Part shown: one piece after another, positions 1-6,386 of the stretch | Numbering within the stretch: position 1 is the first letter of the stretch | Layout: each line of letters starts with the position of its first letter | Assembly (NCBI GenBank): GCA_016711435.1 | Contig: JADJSY010000009.1 | Span: 1-11,639 of the forward strand | DNA: 11,639 bases | DNA from: Lewinellaceae bacterium | Lineage (GTDB): Bacteria; Bacteroidota; Bacteroidia; Chitinophagales; Saprospiraceae | Direction of reading: 5' to 3' | Program-made: the position numbers and the translations under genes | Notes under the pieces: model-generated | Databases searched by the model: none | The model's input: the letters and a program-made list of their open reading frames with translations, nothing else | Told to the model about the DNA's origin: nothing

Positions 1-432
1 GATAATAAGGATGTGGAAACTCGATCACATGCTCGTGGATACCGCCTCAATGAAGCTGATAACTGGCATCCCGCGTGGATGGATGTTATCGTCACTGAGA
101 ATATGTTCGGCGATATTCTCACGGACGAGACGTCGGTTTCGGCAGGATCGATGGGGATGTTGCCCTCTGCCAGTTTGGGAGAATCAACTGTCGGGTTGTA
201 CGAACCGATCCACGGGTCTGCTCCAGATATCGCAGGCAAAGGAATCGCAAATCCGACTGGAACGATTCTTTCAACGGCAATGCTGCTTCGATATTCTTTG
301 AAGTTGGAAGCTGAAGCCGCTGCGATCGAAAAAGCTGTGGATGAAACCATCACCGCTGGCGCGCGCACTGCTGACATTGGTGGAAAGTTAACTACCCGTC
401 AAATGGCGGATGAAATTATCAAAAAATTATAA
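1..432 (+). CDS. leuB: 3-isopropylmalate dehydrogenase, C-terminal part (5' end outside window, local frame break)
   Basis: LeuB oxidatively decarboxylates 3-isopropylmalate with NAD in cytosolic leucine synthesis. The visible C-terminal part carries the family motifs VTENMFGDILTDE (metal- and substrate-binding aspartates), GMLPSASLG and LYEPIHGSAPDIAGKGIANP, with the usual end about 20 residues after TADIGG. Frame 1 (GAT at 1) runs open to TAA 430-432. Between about 20 and 76, however, frame 1 gives nonsense, while frame 2 gives the conserved helix LDHMLVDTASMKLIT, which holds another catalytic aspartate. An extra A in the run at 19-21 and a missing base near 70-76 would restore one continuous LeuB. 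The stop is 10 nt before ilvE, so the two genes are probably one operon. The related isocitrate and homoisocitrate dehydrogenases are less likely because the YEPIHGSAPDIAGKGIANP block is typical of LeuB. Confidence 0.88.
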   Translation, partial: DNKDVETRSHARGYRLNEADNWHPAWMDVIVTENMFGDILTDETSVSAGSMGMLPSASLGESTVGLYEPIHGSAPDIAGKGIANPTGTILSTAMLLRYSLKLEAEAAAIEKAVDETITAGARTADIGGKLTTRQMADEIIKKL

Positions 433-442
433 GGAGATTGAT

Positions 443-1359
443 ATGGGCATGGAATCGAAATTCATCTGGATGAACGGCGAAATGGTGCCGTTCGAAAAAG
501 CAACGCTTCATTTTCTCACGCCTGCACTGCATTATGGCGCGGCTGTGTTTGAAGGAATTCGCGCGTACGATACGCCGAAGGGTCCTGCGGTTTTTCGTTT
601 GACAGATCACGCTGAGCGTTTGTTGGATTCTGCGCGGGTATTCGGATTTCGAGATCTGCCCTGGACAACTGAACAGATCGTTGATGCGGTCAAGCAGACC
701 GTGAAGGTTAACAATTTTAAAGATTGCTATATTCGTCCGCTTTTGTATCTGGATGGCGGCGGCTGGAATCTGAATGTGGATTATGGCAAGGCATCCCTGG
801 CGATTGCGGCATGGGAATGGGGTAACTACCTCGGTGAAGAAGCGCGCAAAAGGGAATCCGCGCGAACATTTCATCGTTCACGCGTCATCACCCGAATGTG
901 TTGATGACCAAGGCGAAGGTTTCCGGTAACTATGCCAATAGTTTTCTTGCCAAGACCGAGTCGGAACGATTAGGTTTCCAGGAGGCCATCATGCTTGATC
1001 CGCAAGGCTATGTGGCCGAGTGTACCGGCGAAAATCTTTTCATGGTGCGCCACGGCAAGATCGTGACGCCGTCCACTGCACCTGTGTTGGAAGGCGTGAC
1101 ACGTCATTCCATTCACACCATTGCAAAGGATATGGGCTACCGCATTTTGGAGCAGCCGATCTCCCGCGACCAGCTTTATATTGCCGATGAGGTCTTTGTC
1201 TGTGGAACAGCTGCCGAGTGCATCGGTTTGAGCGAGATCGATTTCCGCACGATCGGCAATGGCAAGACCGGCCCCGTGACGAAGCAGATTCAGGATGTCT
1301 ACCATGAAGCCATTCGCGGAAAACTTCCACAATATGAAGCGTGGTGCGAGTACGTATAG
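443..1359 (+). CDS. ilvE: branched-chain amino acid aminotransferase, one frame break near 848-853
   Basis: IlvE is a fold-type IV PLP transaminase that makes Val, Leu and Ile from their 2-oxo acids with glutamate. ATG 443 follows AAGGAG (431-436) at 6 nt, so I prefer it to the in-frame ATG at 410 inside leuB. The first part (443-850, frame 2) has FEGIRAY and the IRPLLYLDGGG region. The second part (frame 1, to TAG 1357-1359) has AKVSGNY with the PLP lysine (codon 916-918), ECTGENLF, GVTRHSI, FVCGTAAE and GPVTKQIQ. One missing A in the run at 848-851 explains the break: restoring it reads RKKGIRANISSFTRHHPNV across the join. The repaired protein is 305 residues with the lysine at position 159, matching family length and lysine position. 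As written, translation would stop at 904. It follows leuB closely and ends at a terminator. Confidence 0.9.
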
Positions 1360-1383
1360 TAAAGATTGACGGCAGACAATTGA

Positions 1384-1430
1384 CTGTGGACGATGGGATT
1401 GTGTAATTAGCCCGTCGTCCACAGTTTTTT
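1384..1430 (+). terminator. intrinsic terminator of the leuB-ilvE unit
   Basis: A 14-bp stem pairs CTGTGGACGATGGG (1384-1397) with CCCGTCGTCCACAG (1411-1424), with a single G-U pair and a 13-nt loop. Six T follow at once (1425-1430). It lies 24 nt after the ilvE stop, which fits Rho-independent termination of the amino acid operon. Confidence 0.92.
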
Positions 1431-1456
1431 GAGTGAATGAGATCCTGTGATATAAT
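1429..1456 (+). promoter_or_regulatory. sigma-70-type promoter of rpsB-tsf
   Basis: A perfect TATAAT (1451-1456) with an extended TGA just before it (1448-1450) sits 16 nt after TTGAGT (1429-1434), a four-of-six match to the -35 consensus. It begins in the last two T of the upstream terminator and precedes rpsB by about 150 nt, so initiation near 1463 is expected. The start site itself is inferred. Confidence 0.8.
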
Positions 1457-1462
1457 CTCGCC

Positions 1463-1609
1463 GCCTCAAAAAGGCACATTCTGCTTGGGACGGGCAATAA
1501 GCGTCCCTGAGCGGGTCAAGTCGCAAGGCGCATCCCCGCTAAACTCATTCTGTTCTGCGCCAGTCTTTGCACTGCGCGTTGGAGAACGGCACAAGTTAAG
1601 GAGTACTAC
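1463..1609 (+). promoter_or_regulatory. structured 5' leader of rpsB
   Basis: About 147 nt separate the predicted transcription start from the rpsB ATG. Three successive hairpins can be drawn: GGGACG (1487-1492) with CGTCCC (1502-1507); AGCGGG (1510-1515) with CCCGCT (1535-1540); and GCGC-C-AGT (1557-1564, C bulged) with ACTGCGC (1571-1577). The ribosome-binding site TAAGGAG (1597-1603) is 6 nt before ATG 1610. Ribosomal protein S2 is known to repress its own mRNA through the leader in some bacteria. Whether this leader does so is inference. No terminator stem with a T run is present in it. Confidence 0.5.
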
Positions 1610-2521
1610 ATGGCTGTCATTTCTATGAAAGCCCTGCTTGAGAGCGGCGTCCACTTCGGACATCGCACCAACAAGTGGGATCCCCGCATGAAACCGTACA
1701 TCTTCACAGAGCGTAACGGTATTCATATTATCGATCTTCAGCAAACGGTTAAGTTGCTGAATCAGGGTTACAACACAGTTCGTGATGTCGCTGCGAACGG
1801 CGGTACCGTTCTTTTTGTTGGCACCAAACGCCAGGCACAGGAAACTGTTGCCGAAGAAGCCGCCCGCTGCGGTATGCCTCACGTCACCGAACGTTGGATG
1901 GGTGGTATGCTCACCAACTGGGCTACCATGTTCAAGCGTATTCAGGAACTTGAGCGCCTCGAAAAATTGCGCGATACCGGCGAGATCAACCGCCTTACCA
2001 AGAAGGAAGGCTTGTTGATCGAACGCGACATCCTGCGCTTGAGCACTCGTCTTTCCGGCGCACGCATCATGAAGCGCCGCCCTGACCTGCTCTTCATCGT
2101 GGATGTTGGACGCGAAGAAGCTGCTGTCCGCGAAGCGAATCTTTTGAAGATCCCTATCGTTGCTTTGGTTGATACCAATTGCAATCCCCAGAACGTTGAT
2201 TATGTAATTCCTTCCAATGATGACGCCATTCGCGCCATCAAGTTGCTGGTCGCCAAGATGGCGGATGCCGTCCTCGAAGGTAAGGCCATGCGTAAGGAAG
2301 AAGAACCCGAACAGCCCGGTGAAGTGAAGACCGAAGGCAAGCCAAAGTCCCGCCCGTCCCGCAAACCTGTTGTTGAAACAGAGCAGGATGAGATGGGTGA
2401 TGATGTGTTGCTCGGTGAATCCACCCTGGCCAAGATGAACGTTGGCGCCAAGGCGAATGAAGCTGCTCCTGTGGAAGAAAAAGCAGCCAAAGATGACGCC
2501 GCTGAACCTGCGGCAGAATAA
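1610..2521 (+). CDS. rpsB: 30S ribosomal protein S2 with long charged C-terminal tail
   Basis: S2 binds late in 30S assembly, near the head-body junction, and is needed for S1 docking. The core is complete: AVISMKALLESGVHFGHRT at the N terminus, FVGTKRQAQETV (69-80), RWMGGMLTNW (95-104), the coiled-coil hairpin around 108-145, and the second S2 signature from PIVALVDTNCNP (182-193) to NDDAIRAIK. The core ends near residue 228. Another 75 residues follow, rich in Glu, Lys, Ala and Pro and probably disordered; E. coli S2 is 241 residues in total. ATG 1610 has TAAGGAG at 6 nt. It shares a transcript with tsf, 37 nt downstream, under the promoter at 1429-1456. Confidence 0.97.
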   Translation: MAVISMKALLESGVHFGHRTNKWDPRMKPYIFTERNGIHIIDLQQTVKLLNQGYNTVRDVAANGGTVLFVGTKRQAQETVAEEAARCGMPHVTERWMGGMLTNWATMFKRIQELERLEKLRDTGEINRLTKKEGLLIERDILRLSTRLSGARIMKRRPDLLFIVDVGREEAAVREANLLKIPIVALVDTNCNPQNVDYVIPSNDDAIRAIKLLVAKMADAVLEGKAMRKEEEPEQPGEVKTEGKPKSRPSRKPVVETEQDEMGDDVLLGESTLAKMNVGAKANEAAPVEEKAAKDDAAEPAAE

Positions 2522-2528
2522 TCAACTT

Positions 2529-2542
2529 CAACTGTAAAGTTG
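2529..2542 (+). other. small GNRA-loop hairpin between rpsB and tsf
   Basis: CAACT (2529-2533) pairs perfectly with AGTTG (2538-2542) around a GTAA loop, a GNRA-type tetraloop. No T run follows, so it is not a terminator. It lies just upstream of the tsf ribosome-binding site AAGGA (2547-2551) and could tune RNA stability or tsf translation. That role is only a guess. Confidence 0.35.
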
Positions 2543-2558
2543 CACCAAGGATTGCGAA

Positions 2559-3166
2559 ATGGAAATTACTACTGAGATGATCAAACAACTGCGTGCTGCC
2601 ACCAGTGCTCCCATGCTCGATTGCCGCAAGTCATTGCAGGAAGCAAATGGAGATTACAACAAGGCTGTAGATTGGCTGCGTGAAAAAGGCATGGCAACTG
2701 CTGCCAAGCGTGCCGATCGTGATGCCTCCAACGGCGTTGTTGAAATGTATTCCCACGGCGGCGGACGTGTGGGTGTGATGGTTGAGATTAACTGCGAGAC
2801 GGACTTTGTCGCCCGTGCAGAACAATTCCGTGCCCTTGCGCACGAGATCGCCTTGCAGATCGCCGCAAGCGCACCGAAATACATCACAGCCGAAGAAATC
2901 CTGCGGCTGAACTCGAGCATGAAGCGGATATCGCCCGCGCCCGCGCCAAGGAAGAAGGCAAGCCCGATAACATTCTTCCGAAGATCGTGGAAGGCCGCGT
3001 TGATAAGTATAAGGATGAAGTCTGCCTTATGCGTCAGACCTACATCCGTGACGAGTCCCTTACCATTGAAAAACTGATCCTTCAGAACGTGGCTGCCATT
3101 GGTGAAAATGTCATAGTTCGCCGTTTCCAGCGTTGGGAACTGGGTGAAAGCACAAGTCAGAATTAG
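2559..3166 (+). CDS. tsf: elongation factor Ts, one frame break near 2898-2903
   Basis: EF-Ts is the nucleotide exchange factor of EF-Tu. The N-terminal UBA-like domain (LRAATSAPMLDCRKSL, 11-26) and the core motif INCETDFVAR (77-86) are clear in the frame of ATG 2559, which has AAGGA 7 nt upstream. After residue 114 (AEEI) this frame degenerates and would stop at 3077. From GCG 2903 the next frame continues sensibly with AAELEHEADIARARAKEEG, DNILPKIVEGRVDKYKDEV and IGENVIVRRFQRW to TAG 3164-3166. One base missing near CC/T at 2900-2902 would join them as ...AEEIPAAELEHE.... The repaired protein would be about 202 residues, a short EF-Ts like that of Thermus. An EF-Ts without its C-terminal part should not be tolerated, so an assembly error is likely. 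It is cotranscribed with rpsB and ends at a terminator. Confidence 0.92.
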
Positions 3167-3173
3167 TTTTAAA

Positions 3174-3200
3174 AAGCCAGCCTTCGGGTTGGCTTTTTTT
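3174..3200 (+). terminator. intrinsic terminator after tsf (UUCG loop)
   Basis: AAGCCAGCC (3174-3182) pairs with GGTTGGCTT (3187-3195), with one G-U pair, across a C(UUCG)G tetraloop. The T run reaches 3200. It stands 7 nt after the repaired tsf stop at 3166, and so itself supports the frame-corrected end of tsf. Confidence 0.92.
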
Positions 3201-3246
3201 CTATATGGCCAAAATTTTGCAGGCACTAATATATTTGGAGGTATGA

Positions 3247-3963
3247 ATGGCAGAGTTGAAATATAAACGGATCCTTCTCAAATTAAGCGGAGAGGCGCTT
3301 GGTGGAAAGTCTGGCTTCGGTATTGATGTCGATGAAGCTGAATCGGTCGCCAGCCGCATCAAGGAAGTTCGTGAGATGGGCGTGGACGTGGCTGTGGTCA
3401 TTGGCGCAGGCAACTTGTGGCGCGGCAAGCAGGGACTTGAGCGCGGCATGGATCGCTCCACTGCCGATTACATGGGCATGCTCGCAACCGTGATGAATGC
3501 CACTGCCCTGATGGACGCTCTTGAGCGACAAGGCGTATATACCCGTGTCATGTCGGCCATTGAAATGCGCGCCATTGCCGAGCCTTACATCCGTCGACGT
3601 GCCATCCGCCATCTTGAAAAAGGACGTGTGGTCATTTTTGGCGGAGGGACAGGCAACCCGTTCTTCTCTACCGATACGGCTGCGGCATTGCGCGCCACTG
3701 AAATAGATGCCCAGGTCGTTATCAAAGCCACCAAGGTGGATGGGGTCTACGACTCAGACCCGAAGAAAAATCCGAACGCTAAAAAGTTCGAAACATTGAG
3801 CTATATTGAAGTCCTCAACCGCCGCCTGGAAGTGATGGACAGCACTGCAATCACGCTTTGCATGGAAAACAACATGCCCATCCTTGTGCTAAACCTCTGG
3901 GATTCAAAGGCGCTGCTTGGTGCATTGCACGGCGAGACCGTGGGCACACTGGTTACCGCTTAA
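3247..3963 (+). CDS. pyrH: uridylate kinase (UMP kinase)
   Basis: PyrH phosphorylates UMP to UDP with ATP in pyrimidine nucleotide synthesis. It belongs to the amino-acid-kinase fold and acts as a cytosolic hexamer. The 238-residue product is full length: KLSGEALGG (12-20, phosphate-binding loop), VIGAGNLWRG (51-60), MDRSTADYMGMLATVMNA (68-85), GGGTGNPFFSTDTAA (132-146, UMP site) and ATKVDGVYDSDP (161-172, nucleotide site). GGAGG (3237-3241) is 5 nt before ATG 3247; the ATG at 3243 is out of frame. The terminator after tsf stands upstream and another follows. I see no strong promoter in between, so read-through or a weak promoter must serve this gene. Confidence 0.97.
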   Translation: MAELKYKRILLKLSGEALGGKSGFGIDVDEAESVASRIKEVREMGVDVAVVIGAGNLWRGKQGLERGMDRSTADYMGMLATVMNATALMDALERQGVYTRVMSAIEMRAIAEPYIRRRAIRHLEKGRVVIFGGGTGNPFFSTDTAAALRATEIDAQVVIKATKVDGVYDSDPKKNPNAKKFETLSYIEVLNRRLEVMDSTAITLCMENNMPILVLNLWDSKALLGALHGETVGTLVTA

Positions 3964-3991
3964 TCCGATCTGTATTTCCGAACCATCCATT

Positions 3992-4029
3992 CCTTCCCCC
4001 TGCTTTTTGAATAAGGGGAAGGTTTTTTT
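3992..4029 (+). terminator. intrinsic terminator after pyrH
   Basis: CCTTCCCC (3992-3999) and GGGGAAGG (4015-4022) form a perfect 8-bp stem with a 15-nt loop, followed by seven T (4023-4029). It lies 28 nt after the pyrH stop. Confidence 0.9.
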
Positions 4030-4203
4030 CTAAGTTGCTGCCGCATATTGGCATAATCGATGGATTATTCGAATAGGGTACAACAGTAAATTCCCTGATA
4101 GTCTCTCATTTTTTTGCATATCCTCTCGCTTTTCGGCACTCCCATAGCCTAAATTCTTGTTTTAAGGTATCCTTGTATCGTAATCATATTCAGGAGGATG
4201 ATA
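4030..4203 (+). other. A+T-rich intergenic region before frr
   Basis: This 174-nt region between the pyrH terminator and frr should hold the promoter of frr-uppS-cdsA-glpX. The best -35 look-alikes are TTGGCA (4048-4053) and TTGCAT (4114-4119), but neither has a good -10 at 16-18 nt. I therefore place no promoter. The only firm element is the Shine-Dalgarno sequence at 4192-4197. Confidence 0.35.
4192..4197 (+). promoter_or_regulatory. ribosome-binding site that decides the frr start
   Basis: AGGAGG abuts the ATG at 4198 with no spacer, which would not allow normal initiation there. It lies exactly 6 nt before GTG 4204. The GTG is therefore the likely start of frr. Confidence 0.8.
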
Positions 4204-4773
4204 GTGAGCACCGACGAAGTTAAAGACCTGTTGAAAGATGCTGAAACCCGCATGAGCGGCGCGATCCAATCCCTTTCAGATGATCTTGCCGGCATTCGCA
4301 CAGGAAGAGCCAACCCCGCCCTGGTGGAAAGACTCCCCGTGGAGTATTACGGCTCACCAACCCCCCTCATGCAGCTTGCGAGCATTAGTGTTCCCGAGCC
4401 GCGTTCCATCATGATCAAACCATTTGATGCAGGTTCCATTAAGGATATTGAAAAAGCGATTCGCACCTCAGACCTGGGCCTGAATCCCAGTTCTGACGGA
4501 AAAGTCATACACCTGAACCTGCCTCCGCTTAATGAAGAGCGCCGCCGCGAGTTGGTGAAGCACATGCACCACCGCCTCGAAGAAGCTCGCATTGCCGTCC
4601 GCAATATCCGCAGGGACTTGCACAACGACATCCGTGAATACGAGAAGGAAAAGTTGATCACGGAAGATGATTTAAAACGTGGCGAGGAAGATCTGCAGAA
4701 GCTAACCGATAAGTTTATGGAAGACATCGCAAAACACGGCGCACACAAAGAAAAAGAGATCATGGAAGTATAG
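4204..4773 (+). CDS. frr: ribosome recycling factor (GTG start)
   Basis: RRF, with EF-G, splits post-termination ribosomes. The product from GTG 4204 is 189 residues, close to the usual 185. It shows the RRF hallmark IRTGRANPALVERLPVEYYG in the first helix and hinge, then PLMQLASISVPEPRSIMI in the beta-rich domain II, and the domain I return helices with RRELVKHMHHRLEEARIAVR and RRDLHNDI. The ATG two codons upstream, at 4198, keeps frame but touches the Shine-Dalgarno sequence, so GTG is preferred. It opens the frr-uppS-cdsA-glpX group; uppS begins 47 nt after its stop. In most bacteria frr follows pyrH directly, whereas here a terminator lies between them. Confidence 0.96.
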   Translation: MSTDEVKDLLKDAETRMSGAIQSLSDDLAGIRTGRANPALVERLPVEYYGSPTPLMQLASISVPEPRSIMIKPFDAGSIKDIEKAIRTSDLGLNPSSDGKVIHLNLPPLNEERRRELVKHMHHRLEEARIAVRNIRRDLHNDIREYEKEKLITEDDLKRGEEDLQKLTDKFMEDIAKHGAHKEKEIMEV

Positions 4774-4820
4774 ATTTTCTGGCATTGCTATTACCATGTC
4801 AGAAAGAGCGTCAAAAAAAT

Positions 4821-5567
4821 ATGGCTGAACCCACCTCCAATACTCCTCTCGAAAAAGTCCCTCAACACGTTGCCATGATCATGGACGGTAACGGACGCTG
4901 GGCCATTCAACGCGGTTTGCCGCGTCTGGCGGGCCATAAGGCGGGTACAGAAAACCTGCGCCGCGTCATTCGCTCCACGGTGGAATTTGGCGTTAAATAC
5001 CTGACCATCTATGCCTTTTCCACTGAAAACTGGGGACGCCCCGCCGAGGAAGTAAACGGGCTGATGCTCATCCTTCAAAATGTGATCGACCGTGAACTAA
5101 ACGAACTTCACAAGGAAGGCGTTCAACTGCGTCACATTGGGCGGCTGGAGCGTCTTGATCCTGCCATTCAAAAAAAAGTACTGAGTGCCATTGAACTAAC
5201 CAAGAACAATGACCGGCTCATTCTAAATGTGGCTTTCAACTATGGCGGGCGGGATGAGATCGTATGCGCCATCCAAAAGATCATCAATGATGGCATTCCC
5301 GCAGAAGATGTGAACGATGAATTGGTGAACAGGTATTTATTTACCGCAGGCGTGCCCGACCCCGACCTTATCATCCGCACCTCGGGTGAACTGCGGGTAA
5401 GCAATTTTCTCATCTGGCAAGCGGCGTATTCAGAATGGTACATCACACCGACCTTCTGGCCCGATTTTGACAAGGATGAATATCGCCGTGCGCTGGAAAC
5501 ATTTGCCCATCGCGACAGGCGTTTTGGAAAGGTAGCTTCGGGGGAATTACAGGAATCCAATGCGTAG
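4821..5567 (+). CDS. uppS: undecaprenyl diphosphate synthase (cis-prenyltransferase)
   Basis: UppS adds isoprene units in cis to farnesyl-PP to make the C55 carrier used for peptidoglycan and other surface glycans. It acts in the cytosol at the membrane. The 248-residue product has the catalytic motif HVAMIMDGNGRWA with Asp22, AGHKAGTENLRRV, TIYAFSTENWGRP (region III) and the terminal signature RTSGELRVSNFLIWQAAY plus EWYITPTFWPDF. I chose ATG 4821 because the family begins just before VPQHVAMIMDGNGRW. An in-frame ATG at 4785 would add 12 unlikely residues. The ribosome-binding site is weak (AGAAAGAG near 4801). The last 8 nt overlap the start of cdsA, so translation is probably coupled. Confidence 0.96.
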   Translation: MAEPTSNTPLEKVPQHVAMIMDGNGRWAIQRGLPRLAGHKAGTENLRRVIRSTVEFGVKYLTIYAFSTENWGRPAEEVNGLMLILQNVIDRELNELHKEGVQLRHIGRLERLDPAIQKKVLSAIELTKNNDRLILNVAFNYGGRDEIVCAIQKIINDGIPAEDVNDELVNRYLFTAGVPDPDLIIRTSGELRVSNFLIWQAAYSEWYITPTFWPDFDKDEYRRALETFAHRDRRFGKVASGELQESNA

Positions 5568-6372
5568 AAGATTAATCACTGCACTAGGACTTGCCGCCGT
5601 AGGATTGCCCGCCATATTATTTGGCGGCATCTTTTATTATTTGCTAATGGGTACGTTTGTGATCGGTGCCGCATGGGAATATGTTCATTTGTTTCGAGCG
5701 GTGAAATTTGAGCCTCATCTTCAGATCACGATGGGCGGAGTGGCGCTTGTAACCATAACGCGTATGTTCTTTCCGGCTTTTGCACAACCAGCTCTTGCTG
5801 TAAGTGTGCTTCTGGCAATGACCTATCATTTGTATACGTACGAGCGCGGACGAGACCAGTCCGCGCTTGATTTTGCCATCACAATAGGCGGCATTGTGTA
5901 CATTGGCTGGATCGGTTCGTATCTTTTTGAGTTACGGAATCTTCCGGAAGGCGGCTGGTGGCTTATGCTTGTGATGTTCTGCGTTTGGTCGGGAGATTCG
6001 GGCGCTTACTCCATTGGCAGAGCCTATGGCAAACATAAAATGGCGCCGCGTCTCAGCCCCAAGAAAAGCTGGGAAGGCTACGTCGCCAGCGTCTTCACAG
6101 GCACGATCACAGGTGCCTTTTATGTGTATGTATTTACCACCTTCGGAAGCCTGACCAGCGACATCACCCTCTGGCAGGGCGCGATCCTGGGCTTTTTACT
6201 GGGAGCTCTGCCGCCATTGGGTGACCTCGGCGAGAGCATGATCAAACGCCAATCTGGTATCAAGGATTCGAGCGATATCATCCCAGGGCACGGCGGTTTT
6301 TTTGACCGCATCGATTCCTGGTTATGGGGCGCGGTGATCGGCTATTACTTCCTTATTTGGTTCATCATATAA
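5560..6372 (+). CDS. cdsA: phosphatidate cytidylyltransferase (CDP-diglyceride synthase)
   Basis: CdsA converts phosphatidic acid and CTP to CDP-diacylglycerol, the precursor of membrane phospholipids. It is a 270-residue multi-pass membrane protein: hydrophobic spans are visible from about residue 5 to 40 and repeatedly to the C terminus. Diagnostic motifs are GDSGAYSIGRAYG (145-157), the CTP-site SPKKSWEG (166-173) and the signature region 226-252 (SMIKRQSGIKD, then PGHGG and DRID). It overlaps uppS by 8 nt, and glpX begins 14 nt after its stop. In many genomes dxr and rseP come next; here they are absent from the window. Confidence 0.95.
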   Translation: MRRRLITALGLAAVGLPAILFGGIFYYLLMGTFVIGAAWEYVHLFRAVKFEPHLQITMGGVALVTITRMFFPAFAQPALAVSVLLAMTYHLYTYERGRDQSALDFAITIGGIVYIGWIGSYLFELRNLPEGGWWLMLVMFCVWSGDSGAYSIGRAYGKHKMAPRLSPKKSWEGYVASVFTGTITGAFYVYVFTTFGSLTSDITLWQGAILGFLLGALPPLGDLGESMIKRQSGIKDSSDIIPGHGGFFDRIDSWLWGAVIGYYFLIWFII

Positions 6373-6386
6373 ACTCAGGAGGCAGA

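Noticed and set aside
970..1497. 175-codon - strand frame opposite ilvE and the terminator-promoter region
   Set aside because: It runs across a clear terminator and promoter of the other strand, has no recognisable motif, and is antisense to a conserved gene.
845..2910. Programmed -1 frameshifting as the explanation for ilvE and tsf
   Set aside because: Neither site has a classical slippery heptamer with a downstream structure that I can see, the genes are unrelated, and leuB nearby needs both an insertion and a deletion. Sequence error fits all cases better.
2654..3226. 190-codon - strand frame opposite tsf
   Set aside because: Antisense to EF-Ts in both of its frames and crossing the tsf terminator; the product has no family character.
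3204..3236. TAATAT (3227-3232) as a -10 box for pyrH
   Set aside because: No -35 box at the right distance, and the start site would fall on the pyrH ribosome-binding site.
4048..4155. Promoter candidates before frr (TTGGCA 4048, TTGCAT 4114, TAAATT 4150)
   Set aside because: No pair of boxes has acceptable spacing; a single hexamer match is too weak in A+T-rich DNA.
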